Origin: Pyxicephalus adspersus
Taxonomy: Eukaryota; Chordata; Amphibia; Anura; Pyxicephalidae
Direction of reading: 5' to 3'
Length of the DNA stretch: 64,000 nucleotides
NCBI RefSeq assembly: GCF_032062135.1
Contig: NC_092868.1
Location: 42,237,163-42,301,162 of the forward strand
Both the position numbers and the translations under genes were made by a program. The notes beneath the pieces are model-generated. The model did no database searches, was not told the origin of the DNA, and was given only the letters and a program-made list of their open reading frames with translations. Positions 1-11,514 of the stretch are shown piece after piece. Each line of letters starts with the position of its first letter. Within the stretch, counting starts at the first letter, position 1.

Positions 1-943
1 GTGAAACAGATGTGAATGGCTCAGTGTTCTCTGGAAAGCTTGGTGTAAACAACGTGAACAAGGACCTGATTTACTAGTGCAATACTGTGACATATTTCAT
101 GTCATATATGTGTCATGTGCAGCCTAAAAGACTGAGTCTTCTGGACTGTAATTATTTAATATTTGTATACAGTGACAAGACACAGAAACAGGAAATATAA
201 TTAGGGGATTTGTGATAAAGTGAACATCTGTGACAAAGCCATAAACAACTGACTGAGGTCACATGTAAACACCAAATAAATGGGGTTAGGCTTACAATGT
301 TTATAATAAACAAATGCCTGGTATTCCTTTCCAATATCTGTATTACATCCCAGTGCTGCTAATCTGCTGTCACCTCTTTCTTGGCATTTCCTGTCTACAT
401 GCAATCAGCTCAGGGTGACTGCATACCATTGCTATGGAACAGAATCCTTGTGCATGCATGAATGTTTTCTTGTGATATGTGACTGCACAGCCAGTTGTTT
501 TCTCCACCAGGGATGCAGGGGATAATGACAACACAACCAGGTGACAGCTGCTCCCCCACAACAGGAACCTGTTTGCAGCTTAGAGACTGGAAAGTGAATG
601 GTCCATCAGATTCTCGTACCCACTGGAGGTACACATGACAAGCCATGGGCACAACAAGAAGACAAGGACTAAGTGTTGTCACCACATAGCAGGAAGTCCC
701 CTGGGAACATAAGATTCTAATACCCACTGACAACACAAAACGTAAAGCACTGTGTGTTGTCATCCCAGTCTCCACTAGAGGAACATATGGCACAAAAATG
801 AGTGTTGGTTAACCCAAAGTATTAAGTGCCTGAACAAGGATCACAGTTGTTGAATCACTAGATATTATAATACCCCCCCCCCACCCCCCAGCGTTCCAAT
901 TCTGTCCGTATTTCCATGCAAAAAGCGTTACATTTACATAAAA
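1..943. other. No gene recognised
   Basis: Open frames here are short, have no recognisable domain and do not join across plausible splice sites. Around 480-790 there are loosely repeated phrases containing GTTGTCA, which suggests an old degraded repeat. A C-rich run lies at 873-889. Confidence 0.5.
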
Positions 944-1011
944 ACTCACAATTTTCGCTTTACATAAAAGGGTAGACAACCCTTTTATGTAAAGTAAAAA
1001 TTCTGTAAGTT
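944..1011. repeat. Short near-perfect hairpin
   Basis: The core arms CTTTACATAAAAGGGT and their exact reverse complement flank a spacer of about 5 bases. Weaker pairing extends each arm to about 30 bases. It sits directly beside the dispersed repeat that follows, so it may be part of a foldback element. Confidence 0.75.
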
Positions 1012-1059
1012 TGTTTTTTTTTCTTTAAGTGCAGCACCGCCCCCTAATTCTCGATGGAG

Positions 1060-1375
1060 AATGAATGGGAGTGCAAAGCCTCCCGAGATACCTACGTCTT
1101 GCATCCCGGGAGGCTCTTGGCTGCTCCTTTTGCACATGTCCGAGCATCTCAGGCATGCGCAGTGAGATTGGCAGTTTTTTTTCCAATGTCCTGTCTGGGT
1201 TGGGTGACGTAGGTAGAAGAACCAGGAAGAAGAGAAGATGGTGGCGTACGGAGATGCCGGGGGCGACACAGGACGATGGAAGAGACCTCCGGATAGATCG
1301 ACTGTGTTGCGGGATTAAAGGTGAGTGTATTTTTTGTTGTTTTGGGAGACTTTTGAGTTTAGCTCCTCTTTAAAG
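1060..1375 (+). repeat. Dispersed repeat, TTAAAG-end family, copy 1
   Basis: The stretch with GCGCAGTG, then ACGTAGGTAGAAGAACC and AAGAAGAGAAGATGGTGG, is a diverged copy of the reverse complement of 34543-34900. Both copies read into TTAAAG-type ends. The 102-codon open frame across it is therefore repeat sequence and not a gene. Confidence 0.6.
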
Positions 1376-1989
1376 CTCAATTCCATGATCAATAAAAACT
1401 GACAATTATTTATAAGACTTATTTTTGTCTAGGTAGGCGAGAGAAAGCTTCCTGGTAGCCAGCACTGTCCCCTCCATAACTTTCGGCTGTGCATGGGAAA
1501 TCTGTATTCTAGGCGATGACCTGGGAGTGACATCACATGACTGATGTGCAGCTTGGAGGGGTAAGATAAGTCCCCACCAGATGGCACCCCCATAAAGGGT
1601 GATTATTTCTTCCAATATAATGCAAGCTACAATAATAAATGGTATTCCTGATGAGTATGTTAAAGCATATGTAAGATCCCAATCTGCTTTAATGTAACAT
1701 TTGTATCCTAGGTAGCCTAGAATAATTTTTGGAAACCATCATTAGAAAATACTAATATGAGATTGGTGAGAAAAGCCAGAAATGTAAACAGGATGTGAAT
1801 GTGCAAACATGGGGGCACCGAGCAGGAACAATAAACATGGCAAGAATGCCAGCTGCACCCAAACCAAGAGAAAGTCCCAGCATGCACGTTGGGTGTTGTG
1901 GTTCCCCTGAGGCCCCGGGGTGAATAATAAATATCACAAACACAGAGTCCCTCCCCTACCTCCAGGCCTGGGGAGAACCAGCGGGCCCG
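1376..1989. other. No gene recognised
   Basis: AT-rich at first, becoming GC-rich toward the promoter-like block to the right. A 99-codon open frame on the - strand has no recognisable domain. If the block at 1990-2250 drives a leftward gene, this stretch would be its first intron. Confidence 0.4.
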
Positions 1990-2250
1990 CCACATTCTCC
2001 TCAGCCCCAATCTCACTCAGCGCTTCCCACCCCTTCCCTACTAGCACACAGAATTTCCCTGTCACCCCTCACCTCTCTGCCCGGATCACCTAGCCCCGTC
2101 TTCCCTTTTCTCCTCCTCGCCGACCTGTTTCCTCCCCCGCTTCCAATATGGCCGAGACGGGCACTTGGACTTCCGCTTCCGATTACGTGATGTGGAAGGC
2201 GTCATCCGGGAAGCTCCTGTAGCCATGGAAACAGCCTACGTTGCCAGCGA
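1990..2250. promoter_or_regulatory. CpG-rich promoter-like block, possibly bidirectional
   Basis: This is the densest CpG cluster near the left side of the window, with roughly a dozen CpGs in 2090-2250. It carries two tandem ETS-type sites (ACTTCCGCTTCCG, 2169-2181), a YY1-like AATATGGCCG (2145-2154), an ACGTGA box, and an RFX X-box-like GTAGCCATGGAAAC (2219-2232). On the - strand a donor-like GAGAG/GTGAGG follows. These are typical of housekeeping start sites. In human the gene upstream of SCNN1D is leftward UBE2J2, so a leftward non-coding first exon is plausible. That assignment is inference, because no UBE2J2 coding exon was found. Confidence 0.5.
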
Positions 2251-2279
2251 TATTACTTCTTTTATTTCTTTCCTGCACC

Positions 2280-2914
2280 CCTGCAGGTCATGCTTAGTAT
2301 TGCTTTTTTCTGCCCTTCCTGCTCCCTCTCCAGATTGTTTTTCAGTTCTCATTCTAGTATTGCCCTCTGCTGGTCATTTTAAGTAATGCATTTTAATTAT
2401 TTTCATGCTCCCACCGCTAGTTATTCTCACTAATGCATTTTATTTTATTTAATTCTCCATCTGCTGGTCTTTCTCAGTAGTGCACCCTAATCCACTTCAC
2501 GCTTTGGTTGCTGGTTATTCTCAGTAATGCATTTTATTTTATTTCATACTCCCCCTGCTGGTCATTTTCATTATTACATTCAAATCAAATGTTTGCGCCC
2601 TCTGTTGGTCATTTATAGTAATGTATTCTAACCCAATTTACGCTCCTATCTGCTGGACATTTCAGTAATAAATTCAAATCTATTTCATGCTCTCTGCTAG
2701 TCTTTTTTTAGAAATATTTTTTTAATCAATTTCATGCTCCATCTGCTGGTTACTCTTAGTAATGCATGCTAATCTTTTTCATGCTACTGGATTGTAAGCT
2801 CTTCGGGGCAGGGTCCTCTCCTCCTGTATCACTGTCTATATTAGTCTGTCATTTGCAACCCCTATTTAATGTACAGCGCTGCATAATATGTTGGCGCTAT
2901 ATAAATCCTGTTTC

Positions 2915-2953
<39 letters not shown>

Positions 2954-3895
2954 CATCGTCTGCTGGTCTTTCTTCAGAAGTGCATTCTAAGCTATTTATT
3001 ACTCCCTCTGCTGGTCATTTTTAGTAATGCATGCTAATCTTTTTTCATTCTCCTTCTGCTGGTCATTCTCAGTAGTGCATTCTAAGCTATTTCATACTCC
3101 CTCTGGTGGTCACTCTCAGTAATGCATTCTAATCATTTTCATGCTTCATATACTGGACTTTCTCAGTAGTGCATTCTAATCCATTTCATACCACCTCTTC
3201 TGGTCATTTTCAGTAATGCATTCTAATCAGTGTCATGCTCTCTGCTGGTCAATCTCAGTAATGCAAGGTAATATTTTTCATGCTCCATCTACTGACCTTT
3301 CTCGGTAGTGCATTCTAGTCAATATCATGCTCTCTCTGCTGGTCATTTTCAGTAATTCAGTCTAATTCAAAATTTTCAGTAATAAATTTAAATCCATTTT
3401 ATTCTCCCCTTTCTAGGCATTCTCAGCTATGAATTGTAATCTATTTCATGCTCCCTCTGCTAGTCATTCTCAGTAATGCATTCCAAACCATTTCATGCTC
3501 TTTCTGCTGGTCATTAGTGATGCATTCTAATCAATTTCATGCCCCTCTGCTGACTATTCACAGTAATGCATCCTAATCTATATCGTGCTCCATCTTTTAA
3601 TTATTCTCAGTAATGCATTATAATCTTTCTCATGCTCTCTCTGCTTGTTATTCTCAGTAATTAATTCTAATCCATTTTATACTCCCTCTACTGGTCATTT
3701 TCAGTAAGGCAGTCTAATCAATTGCATGCTCCCACTGCTGGTTATTCTTAGTAATGTATTTTATTCTATTTCATGCTCCCAATGCTAGTATTCTCAGTTC
3801 TAACTGGCCATTCTCGGTAATACAGTCAAATCCATTTTAAACTCCTGTTAGTCATTCTCAGCTTTGCATTCTAATCCATTTCATGCTCCCAATGA
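2280..3895. repeat. Minisatellite of about 47-bp units, roughly 30 copies
   Basis: Diverged head-to-tail units follow the pattern CTCCCTCTGCTGGTCATTCT, then CAGTAATGCATTCTAATC, then CATTTCATG. Units differ by substitutions and small indels, so the array is old. A LINE tail at 2786-2952 interrupts it and the array resumes in the same orientation. The unit core CCCTCTGCTGG reads CCAGCAGAGGG on the other strand, which matches the first part of the CTCF binding consensus. Confidence 0.9.
2786..2952 (+). mobile_element. L2-like LINE 3' end with (AAT)n tail
   Basis: ATTGTAAGCTCTTCGGGGCA through GGCGCTATATAAATCCTG, ending in about 12 AAT triplets. The same 3' sequence ends the longer LINE at 10028-10690 on the opposite strand. 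It is inserted inside the minisatellite. Confidence 0.8.
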
Positions 3896-4110
3896 AAGTG
3901 TTACAGCATCACTGCTTGCCGACTGTCTGCATCTCTTCAACACACTTCAACAGCAACCTTTTTGAGATATTTATCTGCTTTGCAAATTGACAATGCCTGT
4001 AGGCACTTAATAAATCATCAACTAAAACTATACATCACGTCTCGCAGATCCCCTGAGGAAGCCCGTTCGGAGAAACGCGTAGGAACGAGACGTTTCCACT
4101 ATTACTACCC
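3896..4110. repeat. Degraded repeat with CCTGAGGAAGC...AAACGCGT core
   Basis: The phrase CCTGAGGAAGCCC, then GAGAAACGCGTAGG, flanked by ACGTCTCG and CGAGACGT, is a compact dyad core that I recall from frog dispersed repeats. A weaker relative appears in reverse near 37320-37365. Confidence 0.45.
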
Positions 4111-7100
4111 TTAATTACCTGGTCATGGAATACTTTGTCATTGATCCAGTGTCCCACATTTACCTATGTGGGATGGATCCACACTACATATTTCTTGAAC
4201 TTTATGTGTGTTGTATGCTGTTTATTATAACCCACCTATTACAATGTCTTGAATTTGCCAAAAACACCCCAGCTGTTCTTTCCTTTTTTATTTTGCTTCT
4301 TAATAAAAATCATTTTACCATTGTTTTGAAATCAAGTTGGTGTTTTTCTACCTATCACATACCTTGTGGATGCTTGAAGAGATAAGCCTCTCCTGCTGCT
4401 CAGGCCCCAACAATTCTGAAGTTGTTGACAGAGGTACGGGGGTCCAGGGGCATGAGTGCTGGTAGAATATGGTTAGGTCTTCAACATGCCGGCGGCAGAA
4501 ATACACTAAGAGGAATTGGATGCAGCTCAGGTGGCAGGCTGAGGTTGGCAATGTGCAAGCAGGTGCAATTCAAACAATTGACACAGGTTTTATAACAAGC
4601 CAGAAATCAAAACCGGTGGTCAAAGTCAAGATGGATGAAACAACATTTTAATTAAAGAACTGAGGTCAAAAGTAATATAAATGAGTATGTAAGTGTTACT
4701 ACAGATATACAGTGTATGGGCCAACGCAGCTATGAGACGTAGCAAGCAAAAAAGAGAGGTAATAAAATATATTACTCCTGAGAGCTGATACTGCTGAAAA
4801 AATATTTAATTTTTTATTTCTTCAAGGCTGACTGTAATACAGAGGAACCAAATCTGTGTCTGAGATGACATTCAATTTATAATGTCTAATGAAAGTATTG
4901 GGTGACTTCCAGCTGGTTGCTTTTGAAATTGCCTCTGTTGAAACTTTTACTTGGAAGCCCATGATGATGACATGCTCCTCATTGAGTGAGCTCTGATTTC
5001 TTGCTGTGGAGTCAAGCCCATAAGAGAATAGGAATATTTAATAGTTTACAAAATCAAGAAAGAGATGGTTCTTGCAGGAGCCGCCCAGCCTCTTCCTGGC
5101 CCGCTGGGATATACGAACCCACTGGGATTTACGAACACGTTATCCACCTTTCTGAAACGTTTTGTTCTTTGTAAGTAGGTGGATATTATGTGAAACATAT
5201 CTATTTTTTATTAGGTTTTGTTGTTAATTTATTAAAAAGGCAGTGTTTGCCCCAGTAATATAGAAACTTGTCAGCAGGTACTTTTGATGTGTTTAGTCCA
5301 ACGTTGCCCACAGGTGACACTTGGACCTCACATTAATATTTTATGCATCTCCATAAAGCCAAAGTGAAAGGTGGTTTGCAATATAACTGATATGTGTGTT
5401 TACCTTTGTAATATTTACTAAAAATGAGATGGCATTAAATGAAACAGGGAAGTGTTGGCAAGCAAAGCTGCTCTACATTGCCTTGAAAGAACTAATATTC
5501 TTGCAGTGTCCCATTTACCATTCCCATCAATAAACAGAAGTACTGACTGGGTAGATGAGCGTTTCTCAACCAGGGTTCCTCCAGAGGTTACAATGAGTTC
5601 CTTGAGCAAAGAGCAAATTTGTAAACCTCAAGGGTGGCATTCCTCCCACTGGGCAGCAATGTAAGAGACATTCTTTCTACTAACCATCAATAAATTATAT
5701 CCACAGCTTGCAGTATAAGGTCTCTGGGGGGTCCAATGGGAAAAAAGCCTCTAAAATTCGTGGCCAGTGAAAAGAAAGCCGCCTACATTGGTGGCTTGAA
5801 TACCACCTTTAAAGAAACTTAAAGACATCATTGGAATCTTTTAGCTGGCCCTACCAAGTAGTGTCGGCCCCAGAACTATGCAGGCATCATCCAATGGGTG
5901 GTAAATCTGCTACGGGTTAAGGAACCCCTAAGGGAACCCTGGTTTAAAATGGCTGATCTAGAGGAATAATGGTAAGGAAATGTATCTGTAACCTTTATAA
6001 TATATATGGTGGCAGTGTGAACACCAGCAAACACCTTCTTGTTCAAAGTGATCCTAATTGACCAAATTCTGTTGAATGTACACTGAGCTTGCAAGGGAGC
6101 CAGAACATGGAAGAAGGCCAAGTAAAGATATTTGTGCTGGTGGTGGAGCCAGGAGAAGTGAGTTTGTGTCAAATGCAAAAGTAGGCAAAAACCAAACCAA
6201 TATTCCCTGGTATTGCTAGGCGTCTCATCACAGCTGGTCTCTCCCAGTTACTGGCTTCTGGTGGAAGGTGGCCATCTTGGTTTAGGTATTGCTTTGACAA
6301 GTCTCATAAAACTAGCTATCGGAGGCAGCAAGGTACAAATAATGCTAGGAGGCTCACAGTAGTGCCTGGACGTGCTCACTTTCCAATTCCTTTTAAATAA
6401 GAAATTCAAGACAAAAAGTACATTTTCCATGGACCTGCTTTGGCAAAATATCAATTCTCAAGCAATACCAAATAAAAAAATTTAATTTAAAAGCAAATCT
6501 TTACTTTTTAAACTTTAAAGAGGTGAGCGTTTGAAACATGAAATAGTTTTGAAAATATTGTACATAATGTAACAAAGAAAAACAAAAAGATTCAGCCATT
6601 AATACATATTTATCACATCTATTCTCAGTGAATAAAAGCTGTATTGATGAAAATATTCTGAAAGCAATATTATAGTTGGTGGGAAAGTTGGTATAGTAGG
6701 ATATCTCAATCACAATAGACCCAAGCTATATATAGAATTCAGAGATATTTAAGATGGTATGACACCACATCATGCTTACTTTGCTTCCATACCTCCAGAT
6801 CACCTTACAAGCAGTTCCTCTTATTATTTCTATAGCATACTTCCACCTAGTCATTCCGCTATACAAAAACATTGCATGGAAAATCTGAACAATGGCTTGC
6901 TAAAAGCATTGTTGTTGTAAATTCCTATTGAAGTATTTTAGCAATTATCTTGTCAAGCAATTAAAGTTTCATTCTAGTCAAACAAGTAAACATTTGCATT
7001 GAAGTGATTCAGAAGACACAACCATACTATATATACTGACAACCATACACCAAAATGGTTTCAGTTTTATCCTGGTATATTTATGCATTTGGCTGACGTT

Positions 7101-7594
7101 ACTAATGTATTCCAAATAGTCTGAAGGTCATGAGGGTTTTTATAGAAATCAAAATTGTATTTAATACACATGATATCTTAGCCAAGGAACATTTTTTGTT
7201 GATATTTTGTGCCTATATTACAAAATCGGGGGCAAACTGTTAATTTAATTTTTAATTTAACCTGAGCCCATGATCATGCCAAATTGTATGGTGACCTCCC
7301 ATTTGTTGAATATAACTGATTTGCTCTGCCAGACATACTGTCATGTCTTACCTAAACAACTGTCAAGGACACAGGACATCTCTGAATTTACGGTATGTCA
7401 AGATGAATGCACCGTGGCATTACATGAAGGAGTCCAAAGTGATACTGGGGTCTATGGCCTATGTCTAGTATGCTTGGACCTGGAGACCTGCTAAAACCTG
7501 CCGTGAACTCTGCCATTGGAGTCTGCTGGAATGAATGAACCCAGTCACTTCAAATTCTCATAGCTGTCTGTGCCCATGTTCCATTGGTGGTTAA
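4111..7594. other. Intergenic, no gene recognised
   Basis: Every open frame is under about 100 codons and none shows a domain, a signal peptide or linkable exons. Apart from AT-rich runs no clear structure is visible. Confidence 0.5.
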
Positions 7595-7860
7595 AGAATC
7601 ATATTAAGGCTGGGTTCACACTGGCTGGACCAGGCAGTTCTGTGATGCTACTGGCAGCTGGCACCTTGCTAGCCACTTGGCCACCGGCACCACTGAGCTG
7701 GATCTTAAAGCACTTTGCCAGCAACTTGGCCACCTGCACCACTGTGCTGATTCTTAAACAAACGAAATGTGAATATAATACAATGAGCATCAGTGGATGG
7801 TACTGGACTGCTCACCGTTGTCTTGGTTCATTCTTCATGGGCTGCCGTGGGTGAGACTCT
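7595..7860 (+). repeat. Dispersed repeat, copy 1
   Basis: The run from GGCTGGGTTCACACTGG through GGCACC, CACCACTG and GGGCTGCCGTGGGTGAG resembles 38505-38660, which has GGCACCTTACCAGCC, CACCACTG and GGGCAACCACGGGTAAGG. Internally it carries two similar phrases, CACTTGGCCACCGGCACCAC and CAACTTGGCCACCTGCACCA. Confidence 0.5.
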
Positions 7861-8288
7861 AAATGTAACGTCTTACCAGAGAAAAAGGTTCAAGGGCGTG
7901 AAGAAGCAGTAACCAGTTTTAGTAAGCCTAAAACTAAACTACAGTCTTTCAGAGACTGTTCACTTTGGAATCTACAGAAATCTAAACAGGCTTCAATGAT
8001 ATAAAAAGGGTCAGGGAATTCCTAATTTCAGGACGTTGACTCATTTTTTTGTTAAGTCAAACCTGAAGCTATCAGCAAACTTATTACATTGATGACTAAT
8101 ACTATCCTCAGTCAAACATATGTGGAAATGGGATTCCTTATTAGTTCATGTGACTAAAATATCTTCTTCTTCCTGGGCTATTTCTGTTTGTAGAGCTAAA
8201 ATCAAACTTTGTCATGTTGTACCTCAGATTTACTCAAGCTGCTGGCATCTTCTGATGTCGTCAATGCATCTTCCTAGCAAAATCTGTT

Positions 8289-8576
8289 AATGAGTCATCT
8301 TCAAAAACTACAATTAGGTTATGGTAACTAATTCCACAGAACTCGTACACTGTATAATGAAGGCTTGTATTCCATGTTAGTGTTAGCAAACAGCAAATTG
8401 ATAGCTGTGTGTTCCAAAATGTAACAGTCCTAGAAATTAATCAAGATTGACACTATTCAGAATAAGAGGTATAACAAGTGAGGTTGAAAACTACACAACA
8501 GGGTCACAGACAGCAATAAAGATTTGACATAAGGATTTTCTTCTTGCATGCCTAATCAAAACTAACAAAATAGTGC
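8289..8576 (+). repeat. Duplicated upstream segment, copy 1
   Basis: From TGAGTCA through AACTGATAG-like and GATAACAAG-like phrases to AAAACTAACAAAA, this stretch aligns in order, with gaps, to 11143-11425. It may be an old local duplication or two copies of an unknown repeat. Confidence 0.5.
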
Positions 8577-9639
8577 TTTAATATAAGTGGGGATTGTGGG
8601 TTCTCTGCCATATTGTAACCGACCCGCAATCCCACAATACTGCTCGGATGCAAAGATTTCACATTCACTGTACCTTTCTAAATTACATCTTTTATTTGAA
8701 CGCCAATTATATACAGAGTATCCACCTTCATCCAATCTAGTTTACATGAAGCTGTATGTGGTCTGGAGATTCTATGGTATTGAATAAAGAATGGACCTAT
8801 TGGTTAATAATAAAGAATAGTAAGGCAGAGAACACAAGAAGGAGCAAATCAGCTCTTGATATTTCCACAAAGTGTAAACAGTTGTATACTAGGGTGGTAT
8901 TGGGATTTGGGCAAAAAAGTCTATGGAGGAAATCCTTGATGACTGTCCTGAATCTGATTGATAATTACAGTGCTGTCCCTAACTTCCTCTTTCACTTTGG
9001 GCAGAATTTTATTTCCTCATTTTGCCCACTTACTTTGAACCCAGCTTGTCATCGTTATGTAGACTAGATTAATGAAGAACTCTTTCACAATGCTGGATAA
9101 AAACCTCCCAGTTGGCAGCTTCCAAATGTATAATATGCTGCCGTTGAGTACCTAAGAGTGTTAATCTGCTCCATGGGTAACCACCTTGCACAGTCATGGC
9201 AGGAACTGAGTTGCCAACTTGTCCAAGCGACTTGTCCCTTAGGGAACCAGACAGAGATCTTACACAGATTCATGCAAAAAATGTTCCCAACTGATTTCAT
9301 TAACTTGAATGGGAGAGGTTGCGACCACTGTTGAGCCCATGGCAGAAAGTTACAGCTCAGGGTGGGTCTGAAATGGCCCTTATAGGCCATGAGCCTTGCA
9401 ATTTGCTGGGGTACAATAAACTGTCTTATTTATTTAACAGAACTGAAAAGGACTCTATCATTTTGGGTTCCATTAAAAAACTACAAAAATGACACTAATA
9501 CTTGAGTATTTCAGGGAAACTAACCAGAATCTCCTAATTAAATGGATCAGGACAGAACCCGGTACTATGGGTATTAGGAAATGCTCATCGGTCTGTGATG
9601 TGCGGCTTTTCAGTATAAAAAACTGTTTATTCTGTCCAG
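8577..9639. other. No gene recognised
   Basis: The open frames at 8756-9067 (+) and 9085-9390 (-) have no recognisable domain and no supporting splice structure. Confidence 0.4.
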
Positions 9640-10920
9640 CGATGTCATTTGCAGCAGCCAGGAGAACTAAGATAGCAGCAGCCCCTGCTTCCCGTTAGCC
9701 ATGCAGCCTGATGTATTTTTTGGCATCCCCAGCATCCATTGTTAGGCTGTGCACAGCTGAAGGGGATTCTAGAGGCTGATCAGCTCCTGACTCAGTCCTG
9801 CATTGCCATTGGCTGCTGGGACTTTATAGGCTCTCTGCTCCCAGTCACCAGTGCCTGTTGTAGCGTTAAGCTAGGCTGATTTGCTGCTGGTGTGTGTTCA
9901 TGTGATTTACTGTTCCGTGACCTATCGTTTGTACGCAGCCTGGACCGACTTTTTGCCTGTGACCCTGACTCTGCTTGTGTTTTGCCCTTGTGTACTTCGT
10001 TTAGTGGACTGAGCTCCTGTGTATTAAAATAATAAACAGGATTTATATAGCGCCAACATATTACGCAGCGCTGGACATTAAATAGGGGTTGCAAATGACA
10101 GACGAATACAGACAGTGACACAGGAGGAGAGGACCCTGCCCCGAAGAGCTTACAATCTAGGAGGTGGGGGAAGTAACACACAATAGGAAGGGAGATATGT
10201 AGTGGTGGGAAGTAGTGATGGTTTCAAAAGACAGAAGAAGATGGGTAGTCAAGTTTGAAAAAATGGGTTTTGAGTCCTATTTTAAATGAGTAGAAAGTAG
10301 GAGCAAGCCGAATAGGACGAGGAAGACCATTCCAGAGAGTTGGGGCAGCTCTAGAAAAGTCTTGGAGCCGTGCGTGTGATGAGGTTATGAGTAAGGAAGT
10401 CATTAGTAGGTCATTGGAGGAGCGAAGAGAACGGTTAGGGGAGTATTTTCTATTAGGTCTGAAAGGTAAGTGGGACAAGAACTGTGGAGGGATTTGAAGA
10501 CAAAGCACAGGAACTTGAATTTGATTCTAAGGTGAAATGGAAGCCAAGAAAGAGATGCAGCAGAAGAAGAGCAGTGGGAAGGACGGATGAGTTTGGCTGC
10601 AACATTAATAATAGATTGGAGAGGAGAGAGTCGGGTTAGTGGAATACCAGAGAGGAGGAGGTTACAGTAGTCCAAACCTCTGCTCGGTATTCTAGATTTG
10701 TCTCCGTTGGAATCTTGGTACTGCTTTATCTGTGGGCTCCTGGCTTGCTGCCAGCCCATCCCCAGACACCATCTCTTGTGCAGTCCGGGGGCAATGGAAT
10801 GCTGGGAGATGCAACCAGTCTCCCCAGGCTGAGTGGGGGCCGCTATAGGTGAAGACTGTAGTGTTAGATTGGGGGACTGGTGTTTGGTGAGGACTTGTGC
10901 TGACCAGGGCTTTACAATGG
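9640..10920 (+). repeat. About 600-bp dispersed repeat split by a LINE
   Basis: The left part (about 9640-10025) and right part (about 10690-10920) together align with 33285-34085. Shared landmarks in order are GATGTCATTTGCAGCAGC, CTGCTTCCCGTTAGCC, GGCTGTGCACAG, TTGTAGCGTTAAGC, TGACCCTGACT and GCTTTATCTGTGG. The LINE at 10028-10690 lies in the middle of this copy. Confidence 0.7.
10028..10690 (-). mobile_element. 5'-truncated L2/Rex1-like LINE
   Basis: Read on the - strand it encodes the end of a reverse-transcriptase ORF in more than one frame. One part reads LDYCNLLLSG, LSWLPFHLRIKFK, FKSLHSSCPTYLSDLI. A part in another frame reads FSRAAPTLWNGLPRPIR then FKIGLKTHFF. These are the usual C-terminal motifs of L2/Rex1 (CR1-clade) non-LTR elements. 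After the stop comes the GTAAGCTCTTCGGGGCAGGG 3' tail shared with 2786-2952 and 31748-31870. Frame changes show that it is dead. Confidence 0.85.
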
Positions 10921-11142
10921 GGTTGTAGAACATTTATTTGTAAAGGTCACACAGTAGCTGCAAGCAGACATGTTACACTGGAGACTGATACAATCACAAT
11001 ATTCCACAGTCATACATACTTGGAACATAGATTTATTCTAGGTTGTGCAATAAAAAAATTACGTATTCCAGGCCTTTATCTGCTCATTAAGCTAAAACCG
11101 AACTCTGATTTATTTATTACCTTGACTGCCAAGACTCTACCA

Positions 11143-11425
11143 ATGAGTCAGCGTCAGGAAAATGACAATGATATGATAATTATGCCACATAACTGGTACA
11201 GTGTATACAATGAAAGCTTCATTTCCATTTTAACAAAGAGCTAATTATTAGCTGGGTGTTCTAAAAGTGTCTGGAATAAATCATAGTTGACATAATCCAG
11301 TATCAGAGTGATAACAAGAAAGGTGAAATATCAAACAGCAAATATACAGCAAGAAATATTTGATTATTTTGTATTATTGAGTATTGAATATTTTGCACGA
11401 CTATCCAAAACTAACAAAAAGTGTC
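11143..11425 (+). repeat. Duplicated upstream segment, copy 2
   Basis: Partner of 8289-8576. Shared order: TGAGTCA, GTACAGTGTATACAATGAA against GTACACTGTATAATGAA, AGCTGGGTGTTCTAAAA against AGCTGTGTGTTCCAAAA, and AAAACTAACAAAA. Confidence 0.5.
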
Positions 11426-11514
11426 ACAGTAAAGTAGGAGAATATTGGTTCTTTACCCACCTTTGCTTCTCCTGCTGCCTCTACAATATCAACAGGAAAG
11501 GGAGAAATTAGTTC

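Noticed and set aside
1065..1373. 102-codon + strand frame ending near a GTGAGT-like donor
   Set aside because: The same sequence recurs in reverse at 34543-34900, so it is a dispersed repeat.
1..1989. Coding exons of UBE2J2 on the - strand
   Set aside because: Expected from human gene order, but no E2 catalytic-domain text was found in any frame.
2165..2386. Short + strand frame starting in the CpG-rich block
   Set aside because: It runs into the minisatellite and has no similarity to a known protein. The ATG at the YY1-like site opens only a frame of about 25 codons.
2280..3895. CRISPR-like array
   Set aside because: Units are contiguous diverged tandem copies without unique spacers, and the DNA is vertebrate.
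10403..10933. 176-codon - strand open frame as a gene
   Set aside because: Its middle is the reverse-transcriptase end of an L2/Rex1-like LINE. The rest is flanking repeat sequence.
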